From JBBKXP01 sp038251315 (lineage in GTDB: Bacteria > Pseudomonadota > Alphaproteobacteria > Rhodobacterales > Rhodobacteraceae): a DNA stretch of 45,456 bases. Location: contig JBBSBK010000017.1 in the NCBI GenBank assembly GCA_038251315.1, forward strand, positions 1 to 45,456, in the 5' to 3' direction. The notes under the pieces were generated by a model that saw only the letters and a list, made by a program, of their open reading frames with translations, was not told where the DNA came from and did not search any database. The translations under genes were made by a program, and so were the position numbers. Of the stretch, positions 9,271 to 16,420 are shown piece after piece; positions within the stretch are counted from its first letter, which is position 1, and each line of letters begins with the position of its first letter.

Positions 9271-9570
9271 ATGTCCCCACGGGATCACCTGATCCGGGCG
9301 ATCGGCCGGTTCGTCGAACTGGAGGATATCCGGCACCACCTCGCGCCTTTCAACGGCATGACTGGTCGCGTTTCCATCGATCCGGTTCAGCAGGATCCCA
9401 ACGGTGGTGAAAAGATGGGCAGCGTCATGATGCAACGCGCCAAAGAGGCCGCAGCCGATCTGATCGTCATGGGCGCATACGACCATTTCCGCCTGCGCGA
9501 AGTCGTCTGTGGTGGAACCACGCAAACGCTGATCGACCAACGGGACCGCCCTGTGATGCTGTGTCATTGA
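9271..9570 (+). pseudogene. Universal stress protein (UspA), C-terminal fragment
   Basis: Only about 99 residues remain of a family whose members are about 140 or 280 long. The C-terminal part AADLIVMGAYDHFRLREVV followed by CGGTTQTL and PVMLCH matches the UspA tail, usually ADLLVMGAYGHSRLRE, then GGATR, then PVLMSH. The nucleotide-binding glycine of the G-x-x-G motif is Asp here (AYDHF), so ATP binding is probably lost. The N-terminal strand with the start of the fold is absent, and the frame upstream of the ATG closes at 9262-9264. Most likely a decayed remnant at the right edge of the glycan island rather than a working gene. Confidence 0.65.
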
Positions 9571-9605
9571 CCCCGCTGGGTTAAAACAAGTGTCAGGAAA
9601 GGGCC

Positions 9606-9621
9606 GGCCCGGTTGCGGGCC
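9606..9621. terminator. Hairpin between convergent usp fragment and ald
   Basis: GGCCCG-GTTG-CGGGCC forms a perfect six-pair stem with a four-base loop. On the plus strand it is followed by ATGTTCTTTT; on the minus strand by GGCCCTTTCC. It lies just beyond the ald stop, so it may end ald transcription and any readthrough from the left. The T-tracts are weak. Confidence 0.5.
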
Positions 9622-9630
9622 ATGTTCTTT

Positions 9631-10743
9631 TCAGACCAGCGACGCTGCGTCAGTGACCGGCAACCCCAACGCCTCGCCCACCGCCGCGTAGGTGAGTTTG
9701 CCCGCGTGGACGTTCAGGCCGTTCGCCAGATGCCTGTCATCCTTGCAGGCGGCTTTCCAGCCCTTGTCTGCCAGCGCGATCATGAAGGGCATCGTCGCGT
9801 TGCCAAGCGCCAGCGTCGAGGTCCGCGCGACGGCCCCCGGCATGTTGGCAACGCAGTAATGCATGATGCCGTCGACCTCGAAGACCGGATCCTCGTGCGT
9901 CGTGGCGTGCGAGGTTTCGAAACAGCCACCCTGGTCGATGGCCACATCGACCAATGCCGCACCGGGTTTCAGTTCTTTCAGCTGCGCCCGGCTGATAAGC
10001 TTGGGTGCCGCCGCGCCGGGGATCAGGACCGCGCCGATGATCAGGTCAGCCTCGCGCGCGTAGTCCATCGTGTTGCCGGCACTGGCGTAGGAGTTCTTGA
10101 AGGTCCCGCCGAATACGTCGTCAAGATAGCGCAATCGCGGGATCGACCGGTCTAGCACGGTCACGTCCGCCCCCATTCCCGCCGCGATCTTGGCCGCGTG
10201 GGTGCCGACGACGCCGCCGCCCAGCACCAGCACGCGGGCCGGGCCGACGCCGGGGACACCGCCCAGCAACACACCCCGCCCGCCATTGGCCTTTTGCAGG
10301 GTCCAAGCACCCACTTGGGGGGCCAGACGCCCGGCGACCTCGGACATCGGGGCCAGCAGGGGCAAGCCGCCGCGGTCGTCGGTGACGGTTTCGTAAGCGA
10401 TGCAGGTCGCGCCCGACGCCAACAGATCGCGGGTCTGGTCGGGGTCAGGGGCAAGGTGCAAGTAGGTGAACAGAATCTGCCCCTCGCGCAGCATCTTGCG
10501 TTCGTTGGCTTGGGGTTCTTTGACCTTGACGATCATGTCGGCGGCTTTGAAAATCTCGGCGGCGGTCTTGGCAATCCTGGCCCCGGCCGCGGTGTAATCG
10601 GCATCGGTAAACCCGGCCCCGTTGCCGGCGTTCGTTTCTACGGTGACGGTGTGGCCGTGGCCAACAGCCTCGCGCACTGCGTTCGGCGTCATCCCGACGC
10701 GGTATTCCTGCGGTTTGATCTCTTTCGGGCAACCGATAAGCAT
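9631..10743 (-). CDS. ald: Alanine dehydrogenase
   Basis: NAD-dependent oxidative deamination of L-alanine to pyruvate and ammonium, allowing growth on alanine and linking nitrogen to central carbon. The 370-residue product matches the family length. MLIGCPKEIKPQEYRVGMTP is the typical N-terminus. VKVKEPQ contains the substrate-binding lysine and FTYLHLAPD the catalytic histidine. VLVLGGGVVGTHAAKIAAG is the Rossmann NAD loop, and DVAIDQGGCFETS carries the conserved Asp. The start ATG at 10743 is preceded by AGGGA. An in-frame upstream ATG (10797) would add 18 non-conserved residues and is rejected. It is divergent from an Lrp/AsnC-type regulator, the usual arrangement for ald control by alanine. 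Confidence 0.96.
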   Translation of the reverse strand: MLIGCPKEIKPQEYRVGMTPNAVREAVGHGHTVTVETNAGNGAGFTDADYTAAGARIAKTAAEIFKAADMIVKVKEPQANERKMLREGQILFTYLHLAPDPDQTRDLLASGATCIAYETVTDDRGGLPLLAPMSEVAGRLAPQVGAWTLQKANGGRGVLLGGVPGVGPARVLVLGGGVVGTHAAKIAAGMGADVTVLDRSIPRLRYLDDVFGGTFKNSYASAGNTMDYAREADLIIGAVLIPGAAAPKLISRAQLKELKPGAALVDVAIDQGGCFETSHATTHEDPVFEVDGIMHYCVANMPGAVARTSTLALGNATMPFMIALADKGWKAACKDDRHLANGLNVHAGKLTYAAVGEALGLPVTDAASLV

Positions 10744-10883
10744 TGTCTTTTTCCCTGACTGGCTGTTCTGATCCAGCATCGACCCCTTGATACGCAATGT
10801 CTTGCTGTGTTGTTCTGCGGATGATTGATTTAGCGCAAGAAAACAGCGTTAGCTGGCCATACCTTCGAAGGAAACCGCGAAAA
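10744..10883. promoter_or_regulatory. Divergent ald / Lrp-type regulator control region
   Basis: This 140-base gap must hold promoters for both divergent genes and is the expected binding site of the adjacent Lrp-family regulator. It is more AT-rich than the coding DNA on either side, with a TGATTGATTTAGCGCAAG stretch around 10825. No clear consensus promoter or exact operator palindrome could be fixed by eye. Confidence 0.4.
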
Positions 10884-11342
10884 TTGGAAATCGACCAAAT
10901 CGACCGCAGGATTCTCGACGCCTTGCAAAAGGACGGAAGGATCTCGAATGCCGACCTGGCCGACCGGGTGAACTTGTCCGCCTCGGCCTGTCATCGCCGT
11001 GTGCAGCTGCTTGAAAAAAACGGTGTGATCGGCGGCTATGTGGCTCTGCTGGACCTACGCAAGATGGGGCGACGCACGACCGTCTTTGTCGAAATCACCC
11101 TCAGCGGGCAGGCCGACGAGGTGCTGGACGCCTTCGAACGCGCTGTGATGCGGGTGCCCGAGGTGCTGGAATGTCACCTGATGGCAGGATCCGCGGATTA
11201 CCTGCTCAAGGTCGTGGCTGCCGATACAGACGACTTCGCCCAGGTTCACCGCAGGTCGCTGGCCGCATTGCCGGGGGTGCAGACAATGCAGTCGTCGTTC
11301 GCCCTGCGCACGGTGCGGCAGACGACGGCGTTGCCGCTGTGA
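10884..11342 (+). CDS. Lrp/AsnC family transcriptional regulator (probable ald regulator)
   Basis: The 152-residue protein has the usual Lrp length. It has an N-terminal winged HTH (IDQIDRRILDALQKDGRIS, then NADLADRVNLSASACHRRV as recognition helix) and a C-terminal RAM/effector domain (VFVEITLSGQADEVLDAFE, ECHLMAGSADYLLKVV). I chose the TTG at 10884 because GAAGGAA lies 10 bases upstream and the conserved L-E-I-D-Q-I-D-R-R-I start follows. The frame remains open to an ATG at 10797, which would add 29 residues atypical for the family. The divergent position next to ald points to alanine-responsive activation of ald; this is inferred from the known pairing in related bacteria. Confidence 0.92.
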   Translation: MEIDQIDRRILDALQKDGRISNADLADRVNLSASACHRRVQLLEKNGVIGGYVALLDLRKMGRRTTVFVEITLSGQADEVLDAFERAVMRVPEVLECHLMAGSADYLLKVVAADTDDFAQVHRRSLAALPGVQTMQSSFALRTVRQTTALPL

Positions 11343-11374
11343 CAGGCAATCGGGCCTTGCCAGCCCGCACCGCT

Positions 11375-11398
11375 CTGTCATGGTGCCGCGCATGACAG
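11375..11398. repeat. Inverted repeat upstream of the DUF3047 gene
   Basis: CTGTCAT and ATGACAG are perfect seven-base arms separated by ten bases. The element lies between the regulator stop and the DUF3047 start, about 15 bases before the ATG. It could be an operator or an mRNA hairpin; nothing in the sequence decides. Confidence 0.4.
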
Positions 11399-11412
11399 TT
11401 CGGGACATTTGA

Positions 11413-12132
11413 ATGACGCGGCGCCGTATTGTCCTGATCGTGATTGTGCTGCTGACCGGCGGGGTCGTTGCCTATTGGCTGATGCGGCCAGCCTCGATGG
11501 ATCGGCGCGATCTCATTGTCGGATCCGATGCGCCGGCGGTACGTGTCTTGCCTTTCGCAACACCCATCGACCTGGACCGCCTGCCGCCTGGCTGGACCCA
11601 CCGGCGGTTCCGGTTCACGAAACCGATGCAACTGTCCTTCGTGACCTTCGAGGGCAAGGATGCACTGCGCTGTCAGACCGACGACAGCGGGTCGCTGTTG
11701 CTGCGGGCCACGGACATTGCGCCGGCCGACTATCCGGTGCTGACATGGGAGTGGTTCGTCGAGCGCCCGGTGTCGGGCGAGGTGGACGAGGCGACGCCGG
11801 AGGGCGACGATCATCCGGTCCGCCTGTTCGTGGAGTTTACCGACCCGCAGGGCGGCCTGCACCCGGCAGAGATCATCTGGTCGAACGCCCGTTACGCCCC
11901 GGGCGACTACAAGGTGATCGGCACATTCCAGCATCTTGTGGCCGACGGTCTGGCTGCCAACACCGGTAAATGGCGCAAGGAAATGGCCGATCTGCCAGCC
12001 CTTTATGCGCATGTGAGCGGGCGCACCGACATGGGTCGGCTGACCACCATCGGGCTGTTCTGCGACACCGACAACACCGGCGGGTCCAGCATCGCCTATA
12101 CCAGCGATGTGACGGTGCAGCGGGCGCCTTAG
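11413..12132 (+). CDS. DUF3047 domain protein, membrane-anchored
   Basis: 239 residues. An N-terminal hydrophobic segment after a basic cap (TRRRIVLIVIVLLTGGVVAYW) acts as signal anchor or uncleaved signal peptide, which places the rest in the periplasm. The body matches DUF3047: LPPGWTHRRF, DYPVLTWEWFVE, RLFVEFTD, IIWSNARYAPGDYKVIG and IGLFCDTDNTG are the family's recurring blocks, probably a beta-sandwich. The biochemical role of DUF3047 is not known. A weak GGGAC ribosome site precedes the ATG. A bidirectional terminator follows 16 bases after the stop. The gene appears to be a single-gene unit. Confidence 0.85.
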   Translation: MTRRRIVLIVIVLLTGGVVAYWLMRPASMDRRDLIVGSDAPAVRVLPFATPIDLDRLPPGWTHRRFRFTKPMQLSFVTFEGKDALRCQTDDSGSLLLRATDIAPADYPVLTWEWFVERPVSGEVDEATPEGDDHPVRLFVEFTDPQGGLHPAEIIWSNARYAPGDYKVIGTFQHLVADGLAANTGKWRKEMADLPALYAHVSGRTDMGRLTTIGLFCDTDNTGGSSIAYTSDVTVQRAP

Positions 12133-12148
12133 GGGCGAACAAAAACAA

Positions 12149-12184
12149 ACCCCCGCAGCGTCATGCATACGGGGGTCGTTTTTT
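12149..12184. terminator. Bidirectional Rho-independent terminator
   Basis: ACCCCCG (12149-12155) pairs with CGGGGGT (12170-12176). The plus strand continues CGTTTTTT. The minus strand continues TTGTTTTTG after the same stem. It sits between the convergent DUF3047 gene and rpsU and fits termination of both. Confidence 0.85.
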
Positions 12185-12211
12185 CGGGTCTTAATTTCAG
12201 TCGAAAGCGGC

Positions 12212-12418
12212 TTACAAAAGCCCCTCGCGCTGCAACTTCTTGCGCGCCAGCTTGCGCTGACGGCGGATTGCTTCGGCCTTTTCACGGGCTTTGCGCACCG
12301 ACGGTTTTTCGAAATGTTGCTTAAGCTTCATTTCACGAAAAACGCCTTCACGCTGCAGCTTTTTCTTCAGAGCCCGAAGGGCCTGATCGACGTTGTTATC
12401 ACGAACACTAACCTGCAT
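12212..12418 (-). CDS. rpsU: 30S ribosomal protein bS21
   Basis: 68 residues, very basic, with the bS21 signature MQVSVRDNNVDQALRALKKK and LQREGVFREMKLKQHFEKP. It joins the small subunit near the anti-Shine-Dalgarno end of 16S rRNA and helps initiation. The ribosome site on the minus strand is GAGGTGG, 10 or so bases before the ATG. The gene is divergent from a COQ9-family gene, which is the arrangement that gave that family its alternative name (rpsU-divergently transcribed protein). A sigma70-like promoter and a small inverted repeat lie in the leader. Confidence 0.97.
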   Translation of the reverse strand: MQVSVRDNNVDQALRALKKKLQREGVFREMKLKQHFEKPSVRKAREKAEAIRRQRKLARKKLQREGLL

Positions 12419-12448
12419 GTGGTTTTCACCACCTCTCTAAGTTGGATT

Positions 12449-12461
12449 TGCAAAAATTGCA
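12449..12461. repeat. Inverted repeat in the rpsU 5' leader
   Basis: TGCAA-AAA-TTGCA is a perfect 13-base palindrome. It lies inside the predicted rpsU leader, between the promoter and the ribosome site. It could be an operator or a weak hairpin. Confidence 0.4.
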
Positions 12462-12470
12462 GGAACGCGC

Positions 12471-12499
12471 CGTATAGCAAAGCGTTGAAGCCTTGTCTA
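12471..12499 (-). promoter_or_regulatory. Predicted rpsU promoter
   Basis: Read on the minus strand: TAGACA (-35), a 17-base spacer, then TATACG (-10). This is a good sigma70-type match about 50 bases upstream of the rpsU start. Confidence 0.6.
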
Positions 12500-12524
12500 G
12501 TATGGGGTCAAAGGAGTATTGCCC

Positions 12525-13205
12525 ATGTCCGATGATCCCAAGTCATTGCTTTTAGATGCAATCTTGCCCCATGTCGTTTTCGAGGGGTGGTCGGAAACCG
12601 CCTTCAGGGCGGCCATCGCCGACTCGGGGGTTGCGCCACAAGCCGCCCGCGTCGCCTGTTCGCGCGGGGCAGGTGATCTGGCTGTGGCCTATCATCGCAG
12701 GGGTGACGCGCAGATGGTGGCGGCGTGGCAGGCCGAAACGTCGACCGATCTGCGCTATAGCGAAAAGGTGGCGCGGCTGGTCTGGCTGCGTCTGCCAGAG
12801 ACCGACAAGGAAATCGTACGTCGGAGCACGGCTCTGTTCGCCCTGCCGCATATGGTGCCGCAGGGGGCCGCGCTCATTTGGGGCACGGCTGACGCGATCT
12901 GGACGGCCCTGGGCGATACATCGGATGATCTGAACTGGTACTCCAAACGCGCGATCCTGTCGGGCGTCTATGGGTCGGTGGTGCTTTTCTGGCTGGGCGA
13001 TACCAGTACCGACGGGGCGGCCACTCGCGATTTCATTGACCGGCGGATTGTCGAAGTGATGCAATTTGAAAAGGTCAAAGGGCAGGTCATCGCCAGCCCA
13101 TTGTTCCGCCCCTTTGCCGGAGTCGCGTCGCGGTTCGCCGGGGCATTCAAACCGCCACGCAAGAGCATGCCGACCGACCTGCCCGGCCATTGGACGCCGC
13201 AATGA
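12525..13205 (+). CDS. coq9: COQ9 family ubiquinone biosynthesis protein
   Basis: 226 residues. Members bind aromatic isoprenoid intermediates and assist the Coq7-type hydroxylase step of ubiquinone synthesis; in alphaproteobacteria the gene is typically divergent from rpsU, as here. Visible family features are an N-terminal TetR-like helical start (LLLDAILPHVVFEGWSETAF), a central RLVWLRL segment, and the WYSKRAILSGVYGSVVLFWL helix that forms the lipid-contacting surface. The ATG at 12525 is chosen because AAGGAG ends eight bases before it; the TTG two codons earlier is too close. The stop overlaps the start of the quinone oxidoreductase gene, so the two are co-translated, which fits a shared quinone theme. 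Confidence 0.92.
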   Translation: MSDDPKSLLLDAILPHVVFEGWSETAFRAAIADSGVAPQAARVACSRGAGDLAVAYHRRGDAQMVAAWQAETSTDLRYSEKVARLVWLRLPETDKEIVRRSTALFALPHMVPQGAALIWGTADAIWTALGDTSDDLNWYSKRAILSGVYGSVVLFWLGDTSTDGAATRDFIDRRIVEVMQFEKVKGQVIASPLFRPFAGVASRFAGAFKPPRKSMPTDLPGHWTPQ

Positions 13206-14179
13206 TGCGCGCGGTCGAGATCGCCAAACCGGGCGGGCCCGAGGTTTTGACGCTGGTTGAACACCCGATGCCGGAACCGGGTCACGGTCAGGTACAGATC
13301 AAGGTCGCCTTCGCCGGGGTCAACCGCCCCGATGCCCTGCAACGCGCCGGGATGTATGCGCCGCCGCCGGGGGCAAGCGATCTGCCGGGGCTCGAGGCGT
13401 CGGGCGTCGTGTCGGCCATAGGTCCGGGAGTCGATACCGTCAAAGTTGGCGATCCCATTTGTGCCCTGCTGCCCGGTGGCGGCTATGCCGATTATGTCGT
13501 GACCCCTGCGGCGCATTGCCTGCCTGTGCCTGACGGGATGGGCATGGCCGATGCAGCGTGCCTGCCCGAGACGTTTTTCACCGTCTGGACCAACGTGTTC
13601 ATGCGTGGCGCTTTGCAGGGTGGTGAGCGGTTTCTGGTGCATGGCGGATCGTCGGGCATCGGCACCACAGCGATCCAGCTTGCGGTAGCGTTCGGGGCGC
13701 GGGTGTTCACCACCGCCGGGTCGGACGACAAATGCGCGGCCTGTATGGCTTTGGGGGCCGAACAGGCGATCAACTACCGCGACGCTGATTTCGTCGACGT
13801 GATGAAAGCGGTCGGCGGGGCCAATCTGATCCTCGACATGGTCGGCGGCCCCTACATCGCCCGCAACCTGACCGCGCTGGCCGACGACGGGAGGCTGGTG
13901 CAGATCGGGTTTCAGCAAAGCCCCAAGGTCGAGATCAATCTGGCCCAACTGATGACGCGGCGGCTGACCTTTACCGGATCGACGCTGCGTCCGCAGTCCG
14001 ATCTGGCCAAGGCCCGGATCGCCGACGAGTTGCGCGAAAAGGTCTGGCCGCTGCTGGCGGCGGGAAGGGTCGCACCGGTGATGGACAGCGAGTTCGATCT
14101 GGTGGATGCGGCGGCGGCGCATGCACGAATGGAAACCAGCCAACACATCGGCAAGATCGTGCTGCGGGTAGGTGGCTAA
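13202..14179 (+). CDS. NAD(P)H:quinone oxidoreductase (zinc-independent MDR family)
   Basis: About 325 residues of the QOR/PIG3 type. The N-terminal GroES-like fold has GPEVLTLVEHPMPEPG and FAGVNRPDALQRAGMYAPPPG. DLPGLEASGVVSAIGPGV follows. The Rossmann core has the cofactor loop LVHGGSSGIGTTAIQLA and then the C-terminal NLILDMVGGPYIARNL. No structural or catalytic zinc cysteines are seen, as expected for quinone oxidoreductases. Two ATGs (13202, 13205) overlap the coq9 stop; either could be used. It probably reduces quinones or related enones with NADPH in the cytosol. Its operon with coq9 suggests a role near quinone metabolism, but this is inferred. Confidence 0.9.
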   Translation: MMRAVEIAKPGGPEVLTLVEHPMPEPGHGQVQIKVAFAGVNRPDALQRAGMYAPPPGASDLPGLEASGVVSAIGPGVDTVKVGDPICALLPGGGYADYVVTPAAHCLPVPDGMGMADAACLPETFFTVWTNVFMRGALQGGERFLVHGGSSGIGTTAIQLAVAFGARVFTTAGSDDKCAACMALGAEQAINYRDADFVDVMKAVGGANLILDMVGGPYIARNLTALADDGRLVQIGFQQSPKVEINLAQLMTRRLTFTGSTLRPQSDLAKARIADELREKVWPLLAAGRVAPVMDSEFDLVDAAAAHARMETSQHIGKIVLRVGG

Positions 14180-14252
14180 AGCGATTGGTCGTTATTGCCT
14201 TTTTAGATCCCAACCATAGTCATCTGTTTCTGTTGATTGCGGGAGTCGCCCC

Positions 14253-14470
14253 GTGTCCACCGTCACATCGCAAATCCCTACTACCCTGCCGCGCTCTTGA
14301 CCCGTGTCAGCGATGCCGAAGAGCGGTCGAAATCCTATGACGTCCGCAAGGGGCTGGAGATGATCCTTGTCCACGGGCCGAGGATTTGCAGGACCATGCG
14401 GGTGCAGTGAAGGCTTATGACGACCATTTTGCGACCGGGCCCGAGACGGTTTCGTAGGAAGATCTGCGTA
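14253..14470 (+). pseudogene. Decayed ribbon-helix-helix antitoxin
   Basis: Pieces of an RHH/RelB-like antitoxin are spread over three frames. GTG at 14253, after GGGAG, gives VSTVTSQIPTTLPR, then a stop at 14298-14300. A shifted frame gives LLTRVSDAEERSKSYDVRK followed by GLEMIL. A third frame gives EDLQDHAGAVKAYDDHF followed by ATGPETVS, then TAG at 14455, then EDLRNQ. Joined in order, these resemble an intact antitoxin of about 75-80 residues (RSKSYLVRKALE, then a DLRDHAEAVKAY-like tail). At least two frameshifts and one nonsense change are needed to explain the pieces. The protein cannot be made as a working antitoxin. Confidence 0.7.
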
Positions 14471-14710
14471 ATCAAGGCAGCGAAAGAATTGCTGTCGCTC
14501 GATCCGATGATGCGCAAGCATATCACCAACGCCATCGACAAAAGGCTTTTGTTCGATCCGGCCAACCAGCTAGAGCCGTTGGCAGGTCCACTTAAGGGGT
14601 ATCATAAGTTTCGCGTCGCCCCATTTCGCCTGATCTGCGACAAGCAGGATGACCGGTTGGTCATTTTCGTTATCAAGATCGCCCACTGCAGCGCGGTTTA
14701 CGACCACTAA
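14417..14710 (+). CDS. RelE/ParE-type toxin, N-terminus altered
   Basis: A 97-codon frame whose body is a clear RelE/ParE-superfamily toxin: AAKELLSLDPMMRKHITNAI, then PLAGPLKGYHKFRVAPFRL, then ICDKQDDRLVIFVIKIAH and VYDH. Intact relatives begin about ten residues before AAKELL with their own Met. Here the first 20 or so residues (MTTILRPGPRRFRRK) are read from out-of-frame antitoxin DNA, so the natural start seems deleted. GAAGG lies four bases before the ATG. With the antitoxin broken, the cell's survival suggests the toxin is inactive, unexpressed, or neutralised by another locus. It ends in a four-base convergent overlap with the RNase T2 gene. Confidence 0.6.
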   Translation: MTTILRPGPRRFRRKICVIKAAKELLSLDPMMRKHITNAIDKRLLFDPANQLEPLAGPLKGYHKFRVAPFRLICDKQDDRLVIFVIKIAHCSAVYDH

Positions 14711-15336
14711 CGCACTGGGTTGAACAGGGCGCTATCCAGTGTGCAGTCGCGCACCACATCTGCCCCGCATGTGCGGAACTCAAGGTCCTTGGTCAGGCAG
14801 ATGCGGGTTTCCTGAATATACCCTTGCCGGCAGGTGACCGTGACTTCGTCGGGGTCGAGGCCGGGGTTTTCGTCCGTAAACGCTTCCTCGATCAGCGAGG
14901 CGGGCAAGGTCACTTGACTGGTTAACCGACGAAACGCCTGCGGGATGGCAACCCGTTCGTAGGCCTGCCGGGCAAGTGCGTAGTAGGCTGTGGATGACAG
15001 GCCAGAACACGCCCCGTGCTTGTTCCACTGATACCACGCCAGCCCGGATGTACCCATGACATCGGCCACCGCCGCCGTTTGGGCGCGGGTCGGCGGCGCA
15101 AATGGCGTGCGACAATCGCTGGGATAGCCGGTGTCGTATTGGGGCCAAAGGCCATGCAGCATCCAACCGAAATCCGCTGCCGCGTCGCATTGCGGCGCAT
15201 CCCGCGCGTCGCCTTCCAGTGCGCACCAGTTGGGCGACCAAGACAGGGACAGCACGTAGTAATCGAACTCGCCTGCCACGCCGTCGGCGCGGGTCGTCGT
15301 GGCTGACAGGAGCAGGGCAAAAACAAGTCGCAACAT
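14707..15336 (-). CDS. Ribonuclease T2 family protein, secreted
   Basis: Endoribonuclease cutting single-stranded RNA through 2',3'-cyclic phosphates, probably periplasmic for nucleotide scavenging. The 209 residues start with a signal peptide (MLRLVFALLLSATTTRADG). Both catalytic blocks are present: CAS I as GWMLHGLWPQYD (about residues 57-68) and CAS II as WYQWNKHGACSG, with the catalytic histidines in HGLWP and KHG. Many cysteines (WCALEG, QCDAAA, DCRTPF, GACSG, TCRQG, ICLTK, TCGAD, DCTLD) fit disulfides in an exported enzyme. A plausible promoter lies upstream on the minus strand. The gene stands alone. Confidence 0.94.
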   Translation of the reverse strand: MLRLVFALLLSATTTRADGVAGEFDYYVLSLSWSPNWCALEGDARDAPQCDAAADFGWMLHGLWPQYDTGYPSDCRTPFAPPTRAQTAAVADVMGTSGLAWYQWNKHGACSGLSSTAYYALARQAYERVAIPQAFRRLTSQVTLPASLIEEAFTDENPGLDPDEVTVTCRQGYIQETRICLTKDLEFRTCGADVVRDCTLDSALFNPVR

Positions 15337-15363
15337 TTGATCTTTTCTCTTTTGGTCATGCCG

Positions 15364-15391
15364 ACTATATACGGCTCAAGTTCCCCGACAA
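15364..15391 (-). promoter_or_regulatory. Possible promoter of the RNase T2 gene
   Basis: On the minus strand TTGTCG, a 16-base spacer and TATAGT resemble -35 and -10 elements. They lie about 30 bases upstream of the RNase T2 ATG. Confidence 0.4.
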
Positions 15392-15460
15392 TGTGAACCC
15401 GGCCCATGTGGGTCTGCCCCCTCAAGGGCGCGGGGAAGGTCTGTTTGAAGGAGAGATGAT

Positions 15461-16234
15461 ATGTCCACACTACCCATCATGGCCAAGGCCACCGCCGTAT
15501 GGCTGGTCGACAACACGACGCTGACGTTCAAGCAGGTCGCCGAGTTCTGTGGCATGCACGACCTCGAGGTGCAGGGCATCGCCGATGGCGACGTCGCGTC
15601 GGGGGTCAAGGGGTTCGACCCGATCGCCAACAACCAGTTGACGCATGACGAGATCAAGGCCGCCGAAAAGAATCCGCTGCACAAGCTGCAACTGAAGTAC
15701 AACGCCGCGGCTTTGGGCGAGGAAAAACGGCGCGGGCCGCGCTATACCCCCCTGTCCAAACGGCAGGACCGCCCCGCATCGATCCTGTGGCTGGTCAAGT
15801 TTCACCCCGAATTGTCTGATGCGCAGGTCAGCAAACTGGTCGGTACGACCAAGCCCACCATTCAGGCGATCCGAGAGCGCAGCCACTGGAACATCAACAA
15901 CATCGATCCGATCGACCCGGTGGCACTTGGCCTGTGCAAGCAGACGGAACTGGACGCCGCCGTGCAAAAGGCCAACGCCAAGAAGGCCAGAGAGGGCGGC
16001 GTGATGACCGACGACGAGCGGCGCAAACTGGTCAGTACCGAACAAAGTCTGGGGATGGCCCCTGAACCCAAGATGCCATCGTCGATGACGGGGCTCGAGA
16101 CGTTCAGCCTGTCAGAAAGCATGGATGACCCGCGCGACAAGGATGATGGCAAGACGCCCGATGCGGACAGCTTTTTCAACCTGCCCGACAATGACGACGA
16201 CGATGACGAAGATGACGACGATCCGCGCCGCTGA
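15461..16234 (+). CDS. trcR: DUF1013 / TrcR-type cell-cycle transcriptional regulator
   Basis: 257 residues matching DUF1013, a family restricted to alphaproteobacteria whose Caulobacter member TrcR binds promoters together with RNA polymerase. Recognisable blocks are MAKATAVWLVDNTTLTFKQV, the N-terminal HTH-like FKQVAEFCGMHDLEVQGIAD, then RYTPLSKRQDRPASILWLVK, and a second HTH-like LSDAQVSKLVGTTKPTIQAI. The C-terminus ends in an acidic run of aspartates (about residues 241-254, NDDDDDEDDDD). The ATG at 15461 follows a strong GAAGGAGAG site; the Met six residues on (MAKATA) is an alternative. Single gene, divergent from RNase T2. Confidence 0.9.
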   Translation: MSTLPIMAKATAVWLVDNTTLTFKQVAEFCGMHDLEVQGIADGDVASGVKGFDPIANNQLTHDEIKAAEKNPLHKLQLKYNAAALGEEKRRGPRYTPLSKRQDRPASILWLVKFHPELSDAQVSKLVGTTKPTIQAIRERSHWNINNIDPIDPVALGLCKQTELDAAVQKANAKKAREGGVMTDDERRKLVSTEQSLGMAPEPKMPSSMTGLETFSLSESMDDPRDKDDGKTPDADSFFNLPDNDDDDDEDDDDPRR

Positions 16235-16420
16235 CCCCGATCGCGGCCACGCAACCGGCCCTGGAATTCCGGTTCGGGGCGCATTCGCGCCAGCACATAT
16301 TTGCAAAGATGCAATTCCGGCCGGCTCGACACATTCTTGCCCCAATTCGCTCCTAGTTCTGCTCTGAACAGACACGGGACGGGCCGGATCACGGCTGTCA
16401 AAGTGACAGGAACCGATCGG

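Noticed and set aside
16185..16222. GAC/GAT repeat tract as a microsatellite or CRISPR-like repeat
   Set aside because: It encodes the acidic tail of the TrcR-type protein and keeps frame. No spacer structure is seen.
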